This document shows positions 37,301 to 48,347 of a stretch of 64,000 nucleotides of DNA, one piece after another. The stretch is from Przewalskia tangutica (lineage: Eukaryota; Streptophyta; Magnoliopsida; Solanales; Solanaceae). The translations under genes were made by a program, and so were the position numbers. Every line of letters starts with the position of its first letter. The stretch's first letter is position 1. The notes beneath the pieces are model-generated. The model was not told the origin of the DNA. It worked only from the letters and a program-made list of their open reading frames with translations, and did not search any database. The stretch is from the NCBI GenBank assembly GCA_029844215.1, contig CM056723.1, forward strand, positions 9,508,980 to 9,572,979, given 5' to 3'.

Positions 37301-37305
37301 ACTGG
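37301..37305. other. Target site duplication of the Athila element, left
   Basis: ACTGG, repeated exactly at 45843-45847. A 5-bp duplication is the expected footprint of LTR retrotransposon integration and fixes both element borders. Confidence 0.85.
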
Positions 37306-38637
37306 TGATCGGTGTATTTTTTATACACTTTTCGAGTCATTTTTAGTTAGTCTTTTATCCCTTTTTGTACAAATACGTGTCGTATTAGGATAGATTTTCT
37401 TTCTTTTGAGTCAAAGTGGTTAAAATGGCCAAATGGCGGAAAAGGAGCGAAAAGAGGGCAAAAGTGGAGCTTCCCGAGCTTAAAAACAGAGAAAGTGGCG
37501 AACGAGGCACGAACGGGCGGCGCCGCGCCTCCCAACAGTGCGGTCCGCGCCCAATATCGAAGCGCGAAGTTGCAGCGCGCGAGCCTCTAGACAGAGTGCG
37601 GTGGCGCCAAATCACCGAACAACGCAGGTTCGCGCGCGATGCCGATAGCGTGGCCGCGGCAACGCGGAAAATCGAGTTTTCGACGAATTTACGGGCCAGC
37701 TGAAGGAAAAGTTGGAGGCGGTTTTGAGCCTATAAAAGGAGAACCCTAGGCAGTTTTCAAGAGTTCCCTTTCTTGCACAAACACAAGATTCTTGAAGTTC
37801 AAGATTGGAGACCTTAACTTAGTAACTTTCTTTTCTTTTCTTTATTTTACTTTCAGTTTTTATGTTGGATATTGAATTAGTTCTTGTCATGTCAATGGCT
37901 AGGAACTAATTCTATTATAGGGCTTTCCATGTCAAATCACTAGAAACTTATGTTATGAATTGACGTGTTTATGGTTATTCTTCTTATTATTGTTGAGATT
38001 TACCCAATAATTGCTTTGAATGCTTGGTAATTAATTGATCACTAATTATCATTATTTATATGATTTCTAATCAAACTTCGAAAGGAGGAGGTTGTGACTA
38101 TGTTGTAAGTTGGGTAGACATATTTTGGATTGGGGATGAAAATACCTCAATTACTTGTGTAGCGTTAATGAGAGGTTTAAACACCTAATTTCACGCATGG
38201 CGCGTGACGATTAACTAGGTTTTTGGTCTTAATCCTCCTATAGAGTCATCCTTATCACCGAAAGGTAGAAAGGAGCGATACTGGGGTTGAGTGTTTATAT
38301 AGCCTTAACGGGAGTATAAAACGATTTAGTAAACCTGCTAGCTCCAAAAGAAGAAGAACCATAATTCATTGCATTAATAAGTAATATAAGCGGATAGTTG
38401 AGGAGACTTGGAAGCCCTATTTCCATCACTACTGAAGTAAACACATAGTTAATTAGTATTTATAATTGTTAGTATAATCAACAAACTCAAATATCGGTTA
38501 TCAAATAGATACCAAAAGATAGATAATTGGTACTTGAACACTAATCCTTGTGGACGATATTCGGTCTTACCTAGACTATATTACTTGTCACGATAACGTG
38601 CACTTGCGTTAAAGTGTGTGCATCTTTTCACGCATCA
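37306..38637 (+). repeat. 5' LTR of the Athila element
   Basis: 1332 bp, TGATCGGTGTATTTT to ACGCATCA. TATA box TATAAAAGGA at 37731-37740. Nearly identical to the 3' LTR except for a GC-rich block at about 37505-37700, which aligns poorly. The plus-strand frame at 37416-37703 is LTR sequence, not a gene. Confidence 0.9.
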
Positions 38638-38643
38638 AGTTTT

Positions 38644-38661
38644 TGGCGCCGTTGCCGGGGA
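38644..38661 (+). other. Primer-binding site of the Athila element
   Basis: TGGCGCCGTTGCCGGGGA begins 6 bp after the 5' LTR. This is the sequence usual for Athila-lineage elements, complementary to a tRNA 3' end (tRNA-Asp type by recollection). Confidence 0.8.
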
Positions 38662-38814
38662 ATAGGCATAGTTCAATATCAATTTTATCTATTTTTAATT
38701 TCTAATTTGGTTTTTAATTTTTATTTTATTGTTACGTTTTTTTATTTTTTTCGATAAAAATCAGGGTGCCGTGATCTGTTTGTCTGTTTTTGATCTGTTT
38801 CAAGAAATCAGTTT

Positions 38815-40524
38815 ATGCGAAGGAGAAGAGGGGCTGACACTCTTGTTTCCTTCAATCCAGAAATTGAGAAAACCTGTAAACATAACAGAAAGAACCAGCA
38901 GATTGCAGCCTTAGTTGAGATGGACGGCGTCCAAAACAACAATATGATGAGAGAAGGGTTAGGTGAAAATCAACCTAACCCAGGAATGCCTCGGCGAGTA
39001 CCTATGGATGTCGAGGAGAGAGTTCAAGCCCAGGCAGAAAGAAGCTTGGGAGACTACGTGCTGCCAAGGGTGAACGGAGCACAGATATGTATTAGGCTCC
39101 CAACAATAGGAGCGAATAACTTTGAGATCAAACCGGCGATTCTAAGCATGGTGCAGCACACAGTACAATTTGGAGGACTGCCATCAGAGGATCCACATAT
39201 GCACAAAGCTAATTTCTTGGAGCTATGTGCAACATTCAGATATAACGGCGTTACTGATGACGATGTCAGATTGAGGCTCTTTCCCTTCTCACTCAGGGAT
39301 AGAGCAAAAGTATGGTTGAATTCCCTGCCAGCTGATTCAATTTTTACATGGCAAGAGCTGGCACAGAAATTTTTGGCCAAATTCTTTCCCCCGTGCAAAG
39401 CAGCGAAATTGAGAGGGGAGCTGAATAATTTCTACCAAGCAGATGGAGAGTCATTAGACGAAGCTTGGGAGAGGTTCAAAGATTTACAGAGAAAGTGTCC
39501 ACACCATTGTATTGAGTTGTGGAACTTGGTCCACATCTTCTATAACGGGCTGAGCGATACAACCAGAACAATTATAGATGCAGCAGCAGGTGGGACATTC
39601 ATGAGGAAAATAGCCCACGAAGCTCACGAATTATTAGAAGATATGGCCACCAACAACCATGTCACTGAATATAGACCAATGAGTGGGAGGAGAACAATGG
39701 GAGTCCACGAGATAGATGCCATCGCTGCCTTGAATGCCCAAGTGGCCCTTTTGACGAAACAAACAAAGAACATACAATATCGATGAATGCAGATGCGGAT
39801 GCCAAGGAGCTGTGAAATATGTGGTGGTCCACATATATTCGATAGGTGTCCTTCAGCTGGTCCTAATAATGTGCCAATCGACCAGGTAGAGTGTCAGGCC
39901 GTGGGTAATTATCAGAGGCCACAGAACAACTCATACTCCAACACATATAATCCAGGGTGGAGGAATCACCCAAATTTCTCATGGAGAGGAGACCAGGGGC
40001 AGCAAAATCAATATAGGGGCGATGCAAAACCAAGAAGACACGGAATCGGTAGCCGCTTTACTCAGGCCCTACCTTCTCAACAGTTCAACGCACTGCTCAA
40101 AGAAAAGCAAGATGGTAGCCGAGAGCTTTGTTGGCACTTACCAACGCCTGCACTGGCCAGATGTGAAACTAGATCCTCGTTCAGAAACTTGGAAACACAA
40201 GTGGGTCAGCTAGCAAAGCAATCGAACAGCAGGCCACAGGGTACACTGCCAAGCAACACAGAGGTGAATCCGAGAGAACAATGCCAGGCAGTACAGTTGA
40301 GAAGTGGTAAACAGTTGGAGCAGCAGTCACCTCAGCCAGTAGTTGAGCAAAGGGCAGAGATGGAGAAAGAGAAGGTGGTTGAAGCTCGCCCGAGAGTAGA
40401 AAACTCGCAGGAAGAGTATACGAGAAGATCCCATTCCCACGTATATCAGCGGAAGCGGTTGATAAACAATTCTCCAAATTTTTGGAGACATTCAGAAAGC
40501 TGCATATCAACATACCTTTTATAG
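38815..40524 (+). pseudogene. Athila gag, interrupted by an in-frame stop
   Basis: The first ORF (38815-39786) holds the retrotransposon gag domain, about residues 150-290. Its motifs are FSLRDRAKVWLNSLP, FLAKFFPPCKAAKLRGE, ESLDEAWERFKDLQRKCPHH, FYNGLSDTTRTIIDAAAGG and HELLEDMATNN. A TGA at 39784-39786, in frame, separates it from a second part (39787-40524) with a zinc knuckle CEICGGPHIFDRCP of the Athila type (CX2CX3HX4C, near 39811) and the RPQGTLPSNTEVNPREQC and LRSGKQLEQ motifs. Around 40020-40180 the Athila-like reading is blurred by further frame changes. A frameshift near 40425 passes the reading frame to the protease ORF. The intact protein would form the particle and bind RNA. Confidence 0.85.
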
Positions 40525-41312
40525 AGGCGTTGGAGCAGATGCCCTCCTATTTCAAATTCATGAAGGAGATCTTGGGGAAGAAGAAAAAACTGGCAGAGTA
40601 TGAGATGGTAGCACTAACGGAGGAGTGCAGTGCTATCTTGCAGAAGAAGTTGCCCCCTAAACTAAAAGACCCAGGGAGCTTTACACTACCTTGCACAGTT
40701 GGCAGGGTGACATGCAACAGGTCTCTTTGCAACTTAGGGGCAAGCATAAATTTGATGCCTTTATCAGTGTTTAAACGGTTGGAATTAGGTGAAGCCAAAC
40801 CAACCACTGTGAGCCTGCAACTAGCCGACAGGACAGTGGTTCACCCAAGAGGGAAGATTGAGGACGTGATTGTGAAAGTAGGAAAATTCTTTTTTCCTGC
40901 GGACTTCCTCATTCTCGACATGGAAGAAGATGCAGAAATCCATATCATATTGGGGAGACCATTCCTGGCGACAGGGAGAGCCCTGATCGATGTAGAAAGA
41001 GAAAAGCTGACGTTGAGGGTGGAGAAGGAAGAAATGGTGTTTAAAGTATTTAAACACATCATTGAGCCACCAACCATGAGCATGTTCTTTGCAATCAGCA
41101 CCATCAAAACCCCCTGTGAACCATTACAAGCCAAACCAAGGGAGATGAGCCCAAAGAAGCAGGTATGTGACGCCGAACCTCCACAAAAGCAGGTATGTGT
41201 TCCTGAACCCTCCCTTGATGATAATTCTAAGAAGAGAAGAAGAACAAGAAGAAAACGAAAAATGTGGAAAAAATGGATTGGTTGTGGGGTTAATCCACCC
41301 CACACTGATTGA
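40430..41312 (+). pseudogene. Athila aspartic protease region, catalytic Asp replaced
   Basis: The frame from about 40430, with its open part from 40482, contains AVDKQFSKFLETFRKLHINI and PFIEALEQMPSYFKFMKEIL. It also has the linker KLPPKLKDPGSFTLPCTVG, then the pepsin-like retroviral protease: SLCNLGASINLMPLSVFKRL, the flap region, and IILGRPFLATGRALIDVE. In this family the active site is CDLGAS; here it is CNLGAS (codon AAC at 40731-40733), a G-to-A change that removes the catalytic aspartate. The ORF ends in a Lys/Arg-rich tail at 41310-41312 without continuing into reverse transcriptase. 41313-42129 is a non-coding spacer with an Arg-poor, AT-rich second half. Confidence 0.85.
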
Positions 41313-42129
41313 GTTAAGGAACTTGCGTCCGGCTAAAAGACGTTAAAGACATCGCTACTTGGGAGGCAACCCAAGGTATTCTTATTTATTTTACTTTAAT
41401 ATAGTAATTTTATTAAGAACGATCTCACGGAGGTAGTGTTTGTGTTGTGATTGACAGGTGTAGGCAAATAAATTGAAGGGCGAAAACTGAAGAAAAACCA
41501 AGATTTCGGAAAAAGCGGGTGGCCATGGCGAGCAGTGGTCGCGCGCAAAACCTGAAAAATTGCCAAGTCTAGCCGCGCCATACCAGAAAAATTCCAGTAG
41601 TCGCGCGAAATTCCGTAGCAAGGCAGAAATTCAGCCATAAATCCAAAGTAAGTAATAAACACCCAAAAATCCGATTTTCCCCAAATTTCAATCCAAAACC
41701 TAACCTTTCTTCTCCAACAAAACCCACGAAAATTCAAACCTCACCCACAAATCTTCCATAAATCAAACCCAACCACAACCAAAAACTCTTAAAATCCCTA
41801 AACCCTTAACCATTTCAACCAACAAAACTTCATCCCAGTGCCTCAAATCACCATTAGAAGCAAGAAAACCTTGAAGAACACCGTCAAAAAGGTAATCTTC
41901 ATCTTTTCTTGAAAGCTTTACAGTAGTCAAAGGAGGTAGTAGTTTGGAGAAGTGTTGCATTGTTGAAGTAGTTGGGGTGTTGAAAAATTGGTTGTGAGGA
42001 GGAGTATACAAGGAGGGTGTGGGTATTGTGTAGTACAGGAGTTGGAGTTTGGGGGTGCTAGTGTTGTGTGATTGTGTTTGGAAACATTTGTGATACTAAG
42101 TTTGTAAGCTGCAAAAAAGTGATTTAACC

Positions 42130-42735
42130 ATGTCTGCCAGAAAGAGAAGAGCCTTCACATCCACCTCAGCCCCGCAATACGATGATACTAGGTTCGTTAG
42201 CCACCAAGCTTATGAAAGATACAAAAAGCTTAGTACTAGGCCCTTAATCCATGAAAGGGGAATGAACTATCAAAGGGATTCGTTTGGGGATGAGGATGTC
42301 TATGAGCCCATTCGGGCAATGATTGAGATGATGGGGTGGAAGAGATTTGTAAACCCGAAGAAGATATCACCAATGAACACAACGATGGTGCGTGAATTCT
42401 ATGCTAACTTTCCGGAGAAGGTGGACAACAAATGCTTTGTGAGGGGAAGGTATATGCCTGTGACGGCAGCAGCAATAAATATGTCTCTAAAAACAGCAGA
42501 TGTTGAAGGAGGAGATGGTGATTGGAGTTACTTTAGAACATGGTCTAGAAGCACCACCAACATCGACTGGAATGCCGTCGCAGACATAGTGAGCTACCTT
42601 GGGGCTGCATTTGATATTGCCAGAAATGGGTCAAGAGGATCGAGCGGTGTCGGGCCAACAAAGCGACCAGGTTGGTCAGATTTCGTCGATGATCGCCCGA
42701 TTCCATCAACGCACTTCACCAGTGCCGTAAGATAG
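42130..42735 (+). CDS. Plant-transposon-domain protein of the Athila element
   Basis: A 201-codon ORF starting at ATG 42130 in a clean context. Motifs include RFVSHQAYERYKKLSTRPLI, HERGMNY, MIEMMGWKRFVNPKKISPMN, VREFYANFPEKVDNKCFVRG and RYMPVTAAAINMSL. These match the domain often called 'putative plant transposon protein', which is found in the 3' ORF of Athila-type elements and in derived host genes. It lies where such elements carry their third ORF. The function is not established. The C-terminal region continues after the stop in other frames (42864-43293), so the original protein was probably longer. No transmembrane segment or signal peptide is evident. Confidence 0.75.
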   Translation: MSARKRRAFTSTSAPQYDDTRFVSHQAYERYKKLSTRPLIHERGMNYQRDSFGDEDVYEPIRAMIEMMGWKRFVNPKKISPMNTTMVREFYANFPEKVDNKCFVRGRYMPVTAAAINMSLKTADVEGGDGDWSYFRTWSRSTTNIDWNAVADIVSYLGAAFDIARNGSRGSSGVGPTKRPGWSDFVDDRPIPSTHFTSAVR

Positions 42736-42863
42736 GATTAAATTGATATATGGAATCATGACGGAAGACGATTGATGTGGGAAAGAGATAGTGCAAAGTA
42801 TTGAAGAAATCAGCAGTTGGTAACAACAGGTGGATTGGGACATGGCTCACTTATCACTAATTT

Positions 42864-43293
42864 ATGCCACACGAATGGGGTCCCACCCTACCCATCGATA
42901 CTAATGAGAAACCAACTGCTCATGTCATATGGGATAGTGCACTCTTTCCTGCACTCCAAGCCCCCAAAGAAGAAGCAAGAGCACCAAAGACCACCGTAAG
43001 CATCGCAGAGGCCGCCATGAACGAAGATGAGCCCAATAGAGGCTCAATACGCGCAGGGCCTAGCCACCACCAACCACGTAATCGTAACCTCCAGGTTTAT
43101 GATGGAGCAGCTTCGCAACCAGAGAATGATGATGCAACATTTCGACACAGTGATACAAGGACAACATGAGTTGAGACAAGGGCAACAAGAATTGAGGCAG
43201 GAGCAACAACAGTTGCACCATCAATTTGACGAGATGAGTTCCCTGTTCAACCAATGGTCGATGCATTATCCACCGCCACCGCCACCATTTTAA
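42864..43293 (+). pseudogene. Frame-shifted C-terminal part of the Athila third ORF
   Basis: Two overlapping frames. One starts MPHEWGPTLPIDTNEKPTAH (42864-43169). The other (43027-43293) encodes a Gln-rich predicted coiled coil with repeats of GQQELRQ and QQQLHHQF and ends in a Pro-rich tail HYPPPPPPF. Together they look like the remainder of the ORF at 42130, separated by stops and frameshifts in 42736-42863. No catalytic motif is seen. Confidence 0.6.
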
Positions 43294-43339
43294 ACCAAGT
43301 TTGTAAGTGTCTTGTTTCTTTTATTATCTTTGATTCTTG

Positions 43340-43379
43340 CACACATTGGGGACAATGTGTGATTTAAGTTTGGGGGGGT
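43340..43379 (+). other. Hairpin followed by a polypurine-like tract, internal
   Basis: CACATTGGGGACAATGTG is an inverted repeat with 7-bp perfect arms. It is followed after GATTT by AAGTTTGGGGGGG. The same AAGTTTGGGGGTG word recurs at about 43961-43973 and at the true polypurine tract near 44490. Multiple polypurine-like sites around the third ORF are characteristic of Athila elements. Confidence 0.65.
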
Positions 43380-44488
43380 GTTTTATTTGTGTCTTATTGT
43401 TATAGTATGTTTAAGTCTTTTTGTTGTTTTTGTGTATTTTTGAGTCATAATTTTTTTTTCTTTGAGTCATAATTGTCTGTCAAAGATCATGCATACTGTA
43501 GTTACTAGAAACACCTAGTGAAGTAAGGTGGAATAATGTAATGGAATTAGAAGCAACTATCTAAACACTTAGGTTAGATATGCCAAAAACTCACAAAATC
43601 TGTCTATTTGGAGTTTCTTGCTTGAATTGTGCATGCTAAATGATGAAAAACTATGTGTTATGATTGCTTGCTATTTGAGGCGAAATAGTTAGGATATGCA
43701 TGTTAGGAGAGATGACTCAGGCATTTCTTTGTTAGCCAATTTTTACCACTCTTTTCTATCCCTGACTTTAAAAATATCCCTAGTCAGCCCCATTGAGCCT
43801 TAAAAATTGAACTTTTTCTTTGACACCATATATTCCCACAATTGTGCCATAAGTAGAAATGTGAAATAGTTGGAATAAATTGTGTTAAAAAAGAGACAAA
43901 AAGAGTGAACAAAAGTGATGCACCCCAATAAAAAAGTAATAAGAAATAGGCAAAAGCCTAAGTTTGGGGGTGCTTGTTATTATTATTATAATACACTTCA
44001 CTCTCCCAAAACAAAAGAGGGGAAAGATAGATTTGAAGTGAAGAAAAGAAATCAAAAGAAAAGGAAAACACTGAAAAGCTAAAGAGCTTATGGTACACAA
44101 AAATGAGCTTAAATGCCTATTTTTACCTACCCATGCCTAAGCCTACATTACAACCCTTAAAAGTCCTGAAGATCTCTTATATGCATATCCATGATTAGTG
44201 GAGAATAGCAAGTGAAAATGGCATATGATTTTTGAATTTTACAAGCATGATTCAGTATGTGACCGCCATTAAGCATGATAAAAATGAGTTTGCGAAATAT
44301 CTAGCTTAATGTGTTTAGTGTGCTAAAATTTCATGCTATATGTTCCTGCATATTATTCTGCTAATCTTCATGTTTTTCTAAGTAACACCAATGCAGCAAA
44401 AGTGATCAATGTCATTGAGTCTGTTTATTTTCCTTTTTCTTGAGTCCTTATTTCTTTCTTTTTATCTTTGCTCGAGGGCGAGCAAAGG

Positions 44489-44505
44489 TTAAGTTTGGGG
44501 GTATT
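44489..44505 (+). other. Polypurine tract before the 3' LTR
   Basis: TTAAGTTTGGGGGTATT lies directly before the LTR start TGATCGGTG at 44506. This is the position of the plus-strand primer. 43294-44488 otherwise contains only non-coding 3' DNA of the element. Confidence 0.75.
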
Positions 44506-45842
44506 TGATCGGTGTATTTTATATACACTTTTCGAGTCATTTTTAGTTAGTCTTTTGTCCCTTTTTGTATAAATACGTGTCGTATTAGGATAGATTTTCT
44601 TTCTTTTGAGTCAAAGTGGTTAAAATGGCCAAATGGCGGAAAATGAGCGAAAAGAGGGCAAAAGTGGAGGTTCCCGCGCTTAAAAACAGAGAAAGTGGCG
44701 AACGAGACACGGACATGTTGCGCCACGGCGCCCCACCAACAAAGTGCGCGGCGCCAATATCCGTGGCGCGCAGGTTGCAGCCGCCGCGACGCCTAGACAG
44801 CGCAGTGGTCAGCGCGCCAAATCACCGTAATAAGAGAGTTCCGGCCGGCTGATAGCAGGCCGCGGCGCCTACGCGGGAAAATCAGGTTTTCAGACGAATT
44901 TCGGCCAGCCCAAGGAAAAGTCGAGGCGGTTTTGAGCCTATAAAAGGAGAACCCAGGCGCTTTTCAAGAGTTCCCTTTCTTGCACAAACACAAGATTCTT
45001 GAAGTTCAAGATTGGAGACCTTAACTTAGTAACTTTCTTTTCTTTTCTTTATTTTACTTTCAGTTTTTATGTTGGATATTGAATTAGTTCTTGTCATGTC
45101 AATGACTAGGAACTAATTCTATTATAGGGCTTTCCATGTCAAATCACTAGAAACTTATGTTATGAATTGATGCATGTTTATGATTATTCTTCTTATTGTT
45201 GAGATTACCCAATAATTGCTTTGAATGCTTGGTAATTAATTGATCACTAATTATCATTATTTATATGATTTCTAATCAAACTTCGAAAGGAGGAGGTTGT
45301 GACTATACTGTAAGTTGGGTAGACATATTTTGGATTGGGGATGAAAATACCTCAATTACTTGTGTAGCGTTAATGAGAGGTTTAAACACTTAATTTCACG
45401 CATGGCGCGTGACGATAAACTAGGTTTTTGGTCTTAATCCTCCTATAGAGTCATCCTTATCACCGAAAGGTAGAAAGGAGCGATACTGGGGTTGAGTGTT
45501 TATATAGCCTTAACGGGAGTATAAAACGATTTAGTAAACCTGCTAGCTCCAAAAGAAGAAGAACCATAATTCATTGCATTAATAAGTAATATAAGCGGAT
45601 AGTTGAGGAGACTTGGAAGCCCTATTTCCATCACTACTGAAGTAAACACATAGTTAATTAGTATTTATAATTGTTAGTATAATCAACAAACTCAAATATC
45701 GGTTATCAAATAGATACCAAAAGATAGATAATTGGTACTTGAACACTAATCCTTGTGGACGATATTCGGTCTTACCTAGACTATATTACTTGTCACGATA
45801 ACGTGCACTTGCGTTAAAGTGTGTGCATCTTTTCGCGCATCA
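44506..45842 (+). repeat. 3' LTR of the Athila element
   Basis: 1337 bp, TGATCGGTGTATTTT to CGCGCATCA. TATA box TATAAAAGGA at 44939-44948. Very similar to the 5' LTR outside the GC-rich block (here about 44712-44895), where the two cannot be aligned without many indels. Confidence 0.9.
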
Positions 45843-45847
45843 ACTGG
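45843..45847. other. Target site duplication of the Athila element, right
   Basis: ACTGG, the same as 37301-37305. Confidence 0.85.
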
Positions 45848-46026
45848 ACTATGACTCGGGGATGAATTGGGTGAATTTTGGGAATTTTCAGCAGGAAGTG
45901 GTGTCTGAATCGTAGGAGGCGCTGCGGCACCGCGATCCAGGACCGTGGCGCCTACGTTCTATCACACCGGAAGTTAGGTCTTTGCGCGCCCCGGCAGACC
46001 ACTACCGACGATGAAGGTAAATTTTT
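45848..46026 (-). other. Copia integrase-RT linker, GC-rich and degenerate
   Basis: Short stretch of the host copia element between the Athila insertion and the integrase. It contains a GC-rich block (about 45915-46010) with GGCGCCTACG-type words that do not read as protein. Confidence 0.5.
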
Positions 46027-47460
46027 TTAGCAACTAGATGGTTGGAGGAACGACGACTCCCCTAAAGGTCGCGACGCTGATAACGGGTTGAGACCAGTAT
46101 ACGAAAAATGATAGATAAGATAGAGTGATATATCATCATCCAAAAACTCATACGAACTAGGCACGTGATTTTCTACTTTAGAAAATGGAAATTGGGACTC
46201 ATCAAAGATAACATGACGACAAATAATGATTCGTTTAGAGGACAAATCAAAGCATTTATAACCACGGTGATTTGACGGAAAACCCAAAAACACACAAGGG
46301 GTAGAATGTGCCTGAAGTTTGTTAATTATGGTGGATGGGAAGAAGGAATAACATAAACACCCAAAGACCCTAAGATGAGAATACGAATGAGTTTTATTAT
46401 ATAAGATTTGAAGAGGGGACAAAATTTCAAACCTTTAGAAGAAAGAATATTAAGTAGATATGTGGCCATTTGTAGACATGAGGCCAAAACAACGGAGGGA
46501 CGGAAGAATGAACCAATAAGGTGCAGATAATGTTATTAATGGTACAAATTTTACGTTCAGCTTTCCCATTTTGTGAAGACGTATGAGGACAAGAAAAATG
46601 AAAATTTATCCTATTTTGGTCACAAATCTCCCGAAACTCTCCATTGTCACACTCTTTGCCATTATCACATTGAATATTCTTTATTTTTCGTTCGAATTGA
46701 GTTCTAATGAAAGCTCTAAATTTTACGAAGATGGAAAAAACTTGGGATTTTTTCGCTATTGAAAACGTCCATAAAAATTTAGAATAATCATCCAAGAATA
46801 AACCATAATAACATAATAACGATGACTCATAGAATTGAGAACGGGAGATGTCCATAAATCGCCATGAATAATATCAAATGACATTGAAGTATGAGAATTC
46901 GAGGCTACTAATGGCAACTTAATAATTTTTTCCAAAGAACAAGATTGACAATTTGGAGTACTACGCGTACCCTTACAGGAAATAAACTTATTATTATTTA
47001 AAGTAGATAAAATAGACGACCCCGGGTGACCTAGCCGAGCATGCCACAAGGAAGGAACAAGAGCTGCAAAAGTGGAGGGCATGTCTTGACTCGAGAAAAT
47101 GAGACTTGGTGTGATTGGATAAAGATTTTCCCTACTTTCACACCTCATGAGAGGACTCCACATCTTGAAATCATTCACAGAAAACTCAAACGGATCAAAA
47201 TCAATAGAAAGCCAATTATCGGTGGTGAATTTACGGACATACACCAAATTTTTAATTAACTTCGGGGTATAAAGGGTATTCTTTAAGACAAGGGGTGGAT
47301 GAGGAGGAGACAAAGTTTTATGACCATAACCCTGAATTGGAATTGAATTACCATTACCAATAATTATACCACGACATCGCCAAATTTGAATAAGGCGAAG
47401 AGTACCTCGTCGATGTCATGCGGTGGTGGCGCTGGTGTCCATGTACCAATTCGGGTCTGG
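46027..47460 (-). pseudogene. Copia protease edge, pre-integrase and integrase, frame-broken
   Basis: Minus strand. From the right: an aspartic protease active site reading NWYMDTSAT (the family has DTGA, so the Gly is changed) near 47430-47450; the pre-integrase region LKNTLYTPKLIKNLVYVRKF; the zinc-binding motif WHARLGHPGSSIL with CQSC; and the integrase core with HGDLWTSPV, a middle part around IQCDNGKE, and HTSSQNGKAERK. The last part is LRVFGCLCYSFFPSTIINKL and CVFLGFPSNHRGYKCFD (46422 to about 46200). Frameshifts lie near 46760-46850 and 46422-46427. In the intact element these domains cut the polyprotein and insert the cDNA. Confidence 0.85.
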
Positions 47461-48347
47461 TTGAGTCATTCCAAGCGTATGCATTGCAGCTTTAATATCG
47501 ATCTGTGTGGGTCCCATTGCGTGATGGGCTTGAGGGGAGCGAGGCCCAAGTATGTTGGACTGCTGGGTCGGCCCATAAAATGGTCTGAAACCCGGAGCAT
47601 GACTAGAGTAACTAGGCCTGCATCGACGTGGTCAAACGGGCCCAGCTGGCCGGCGGTCGCGCTACCGAGTGGGCAGTGCATCGACCCACCGCTGGGCCCC
47701 ACGTCTGCGGATGCTACCGATCGCCATCGCCATCGTGTAGGTGTTGCCGCCGTGATTCTTGCCATTATTTTTTCTATTTGGCCCCTTTTTACCACTACCA
47801 TTGTTGCGATTTTGGCTCGAGTTGATGGAATCGGAAGGAGAAAAATTAGACTCAATCATCATGACGACAGGACTAGCCCCAATAGCCACATTTTTAGTCA
47901 ATCCGTCTTCTTCAAATGTAAGCATAGAGCGTGCTTGGTAGAATTTCGGCAGGGGGTTACTTTGACGGGTTAATCAAGCAACGCCATTATAGGTCTCGCA
48001 TGCTCGCAACCATTCAGGACGAGACGACTATTGCTCACAGGAGCAGCCACATTGCGAAGTTGATCCGCCAACTACTTGAGACGTTTGCAATAAGACGAAA
48101 CGTCTGGAAAATTCTCCATCTTGACTTGAGAAAATTCATGTTCAAGGGTAACAATCCGGGAATGACTGTTATCTTGGAATATGTCACACAATCGATTCCA
48201 AGCCTCTATAGTTGTGGAGTTGGGTTCCATAATCGTTTGTAAGAGGTCAGGGGAGATAGTGGTATAAATCCACTGAAGAACTTTTGCATCAAGCGTGACC
48301 CATGATTTTGGATCGTCTGCTTTGGTGGGCCCCGCCTCTGTAGTACA
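47461..48347 (-). pseudogene. Copia gag, C-terminal part
   Basis: Minus strand. Near 48110-48300 it reads DAKVLQWIYTTISPDLLQTI and AWNRLCDIFQDNSHSRIVTL, the capsid-like (UBN2) part of copia gag. It then runs through a region with VVMMIESNFSPS and an Asn/Lys-rich segment (47740-47925) toward the nucleocapsid. The middle (47480-47760) is GC-rich and scrambled, and no zinc knuckle is readable. The plus-strand ORF at 47386-47973 is a shadow. The gag is interrupted at 48347 by the Ogre-like LTR, and its N-terminal part resumes at 52488. Confidence 0.8.

Larger units (their letters stand above)
37306..45842 (+). mobile_element. Athila-type Ty3 retrotransposon, no pol
   Basis: An 8537-bp element with two LTRs, a 5-bp target duplication, a primer-binding site, gag, a protease, a downstream ORF with a plant-transposon-type domain, and polypurine tracts. 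Gag and protease motifs are those of the Athila lineage. Reverse transcriptase, RNase H and integrase are absent: only 817 bp separate the protease ORF from the downstream ORF. Gag and protease are interrupted by an in-frame stop and a frameshift. It must have moved with enzymes supplied in trans. It sits inside an older copia element between the integrase and RT parts. Confidence 0.9.

Noticed and set aside
37416..37703. 95-codon Arg-rich plus-strand frame
   Set aside because: Lies within the U3 part of the Athila LTR and is not kept in the other LTR.
47386..47973. 195-codon plus-strand frame, GC-rich
   Set aside because: Shadow of the copia gag/protease region on the minus strand, which has recognisable motifs.
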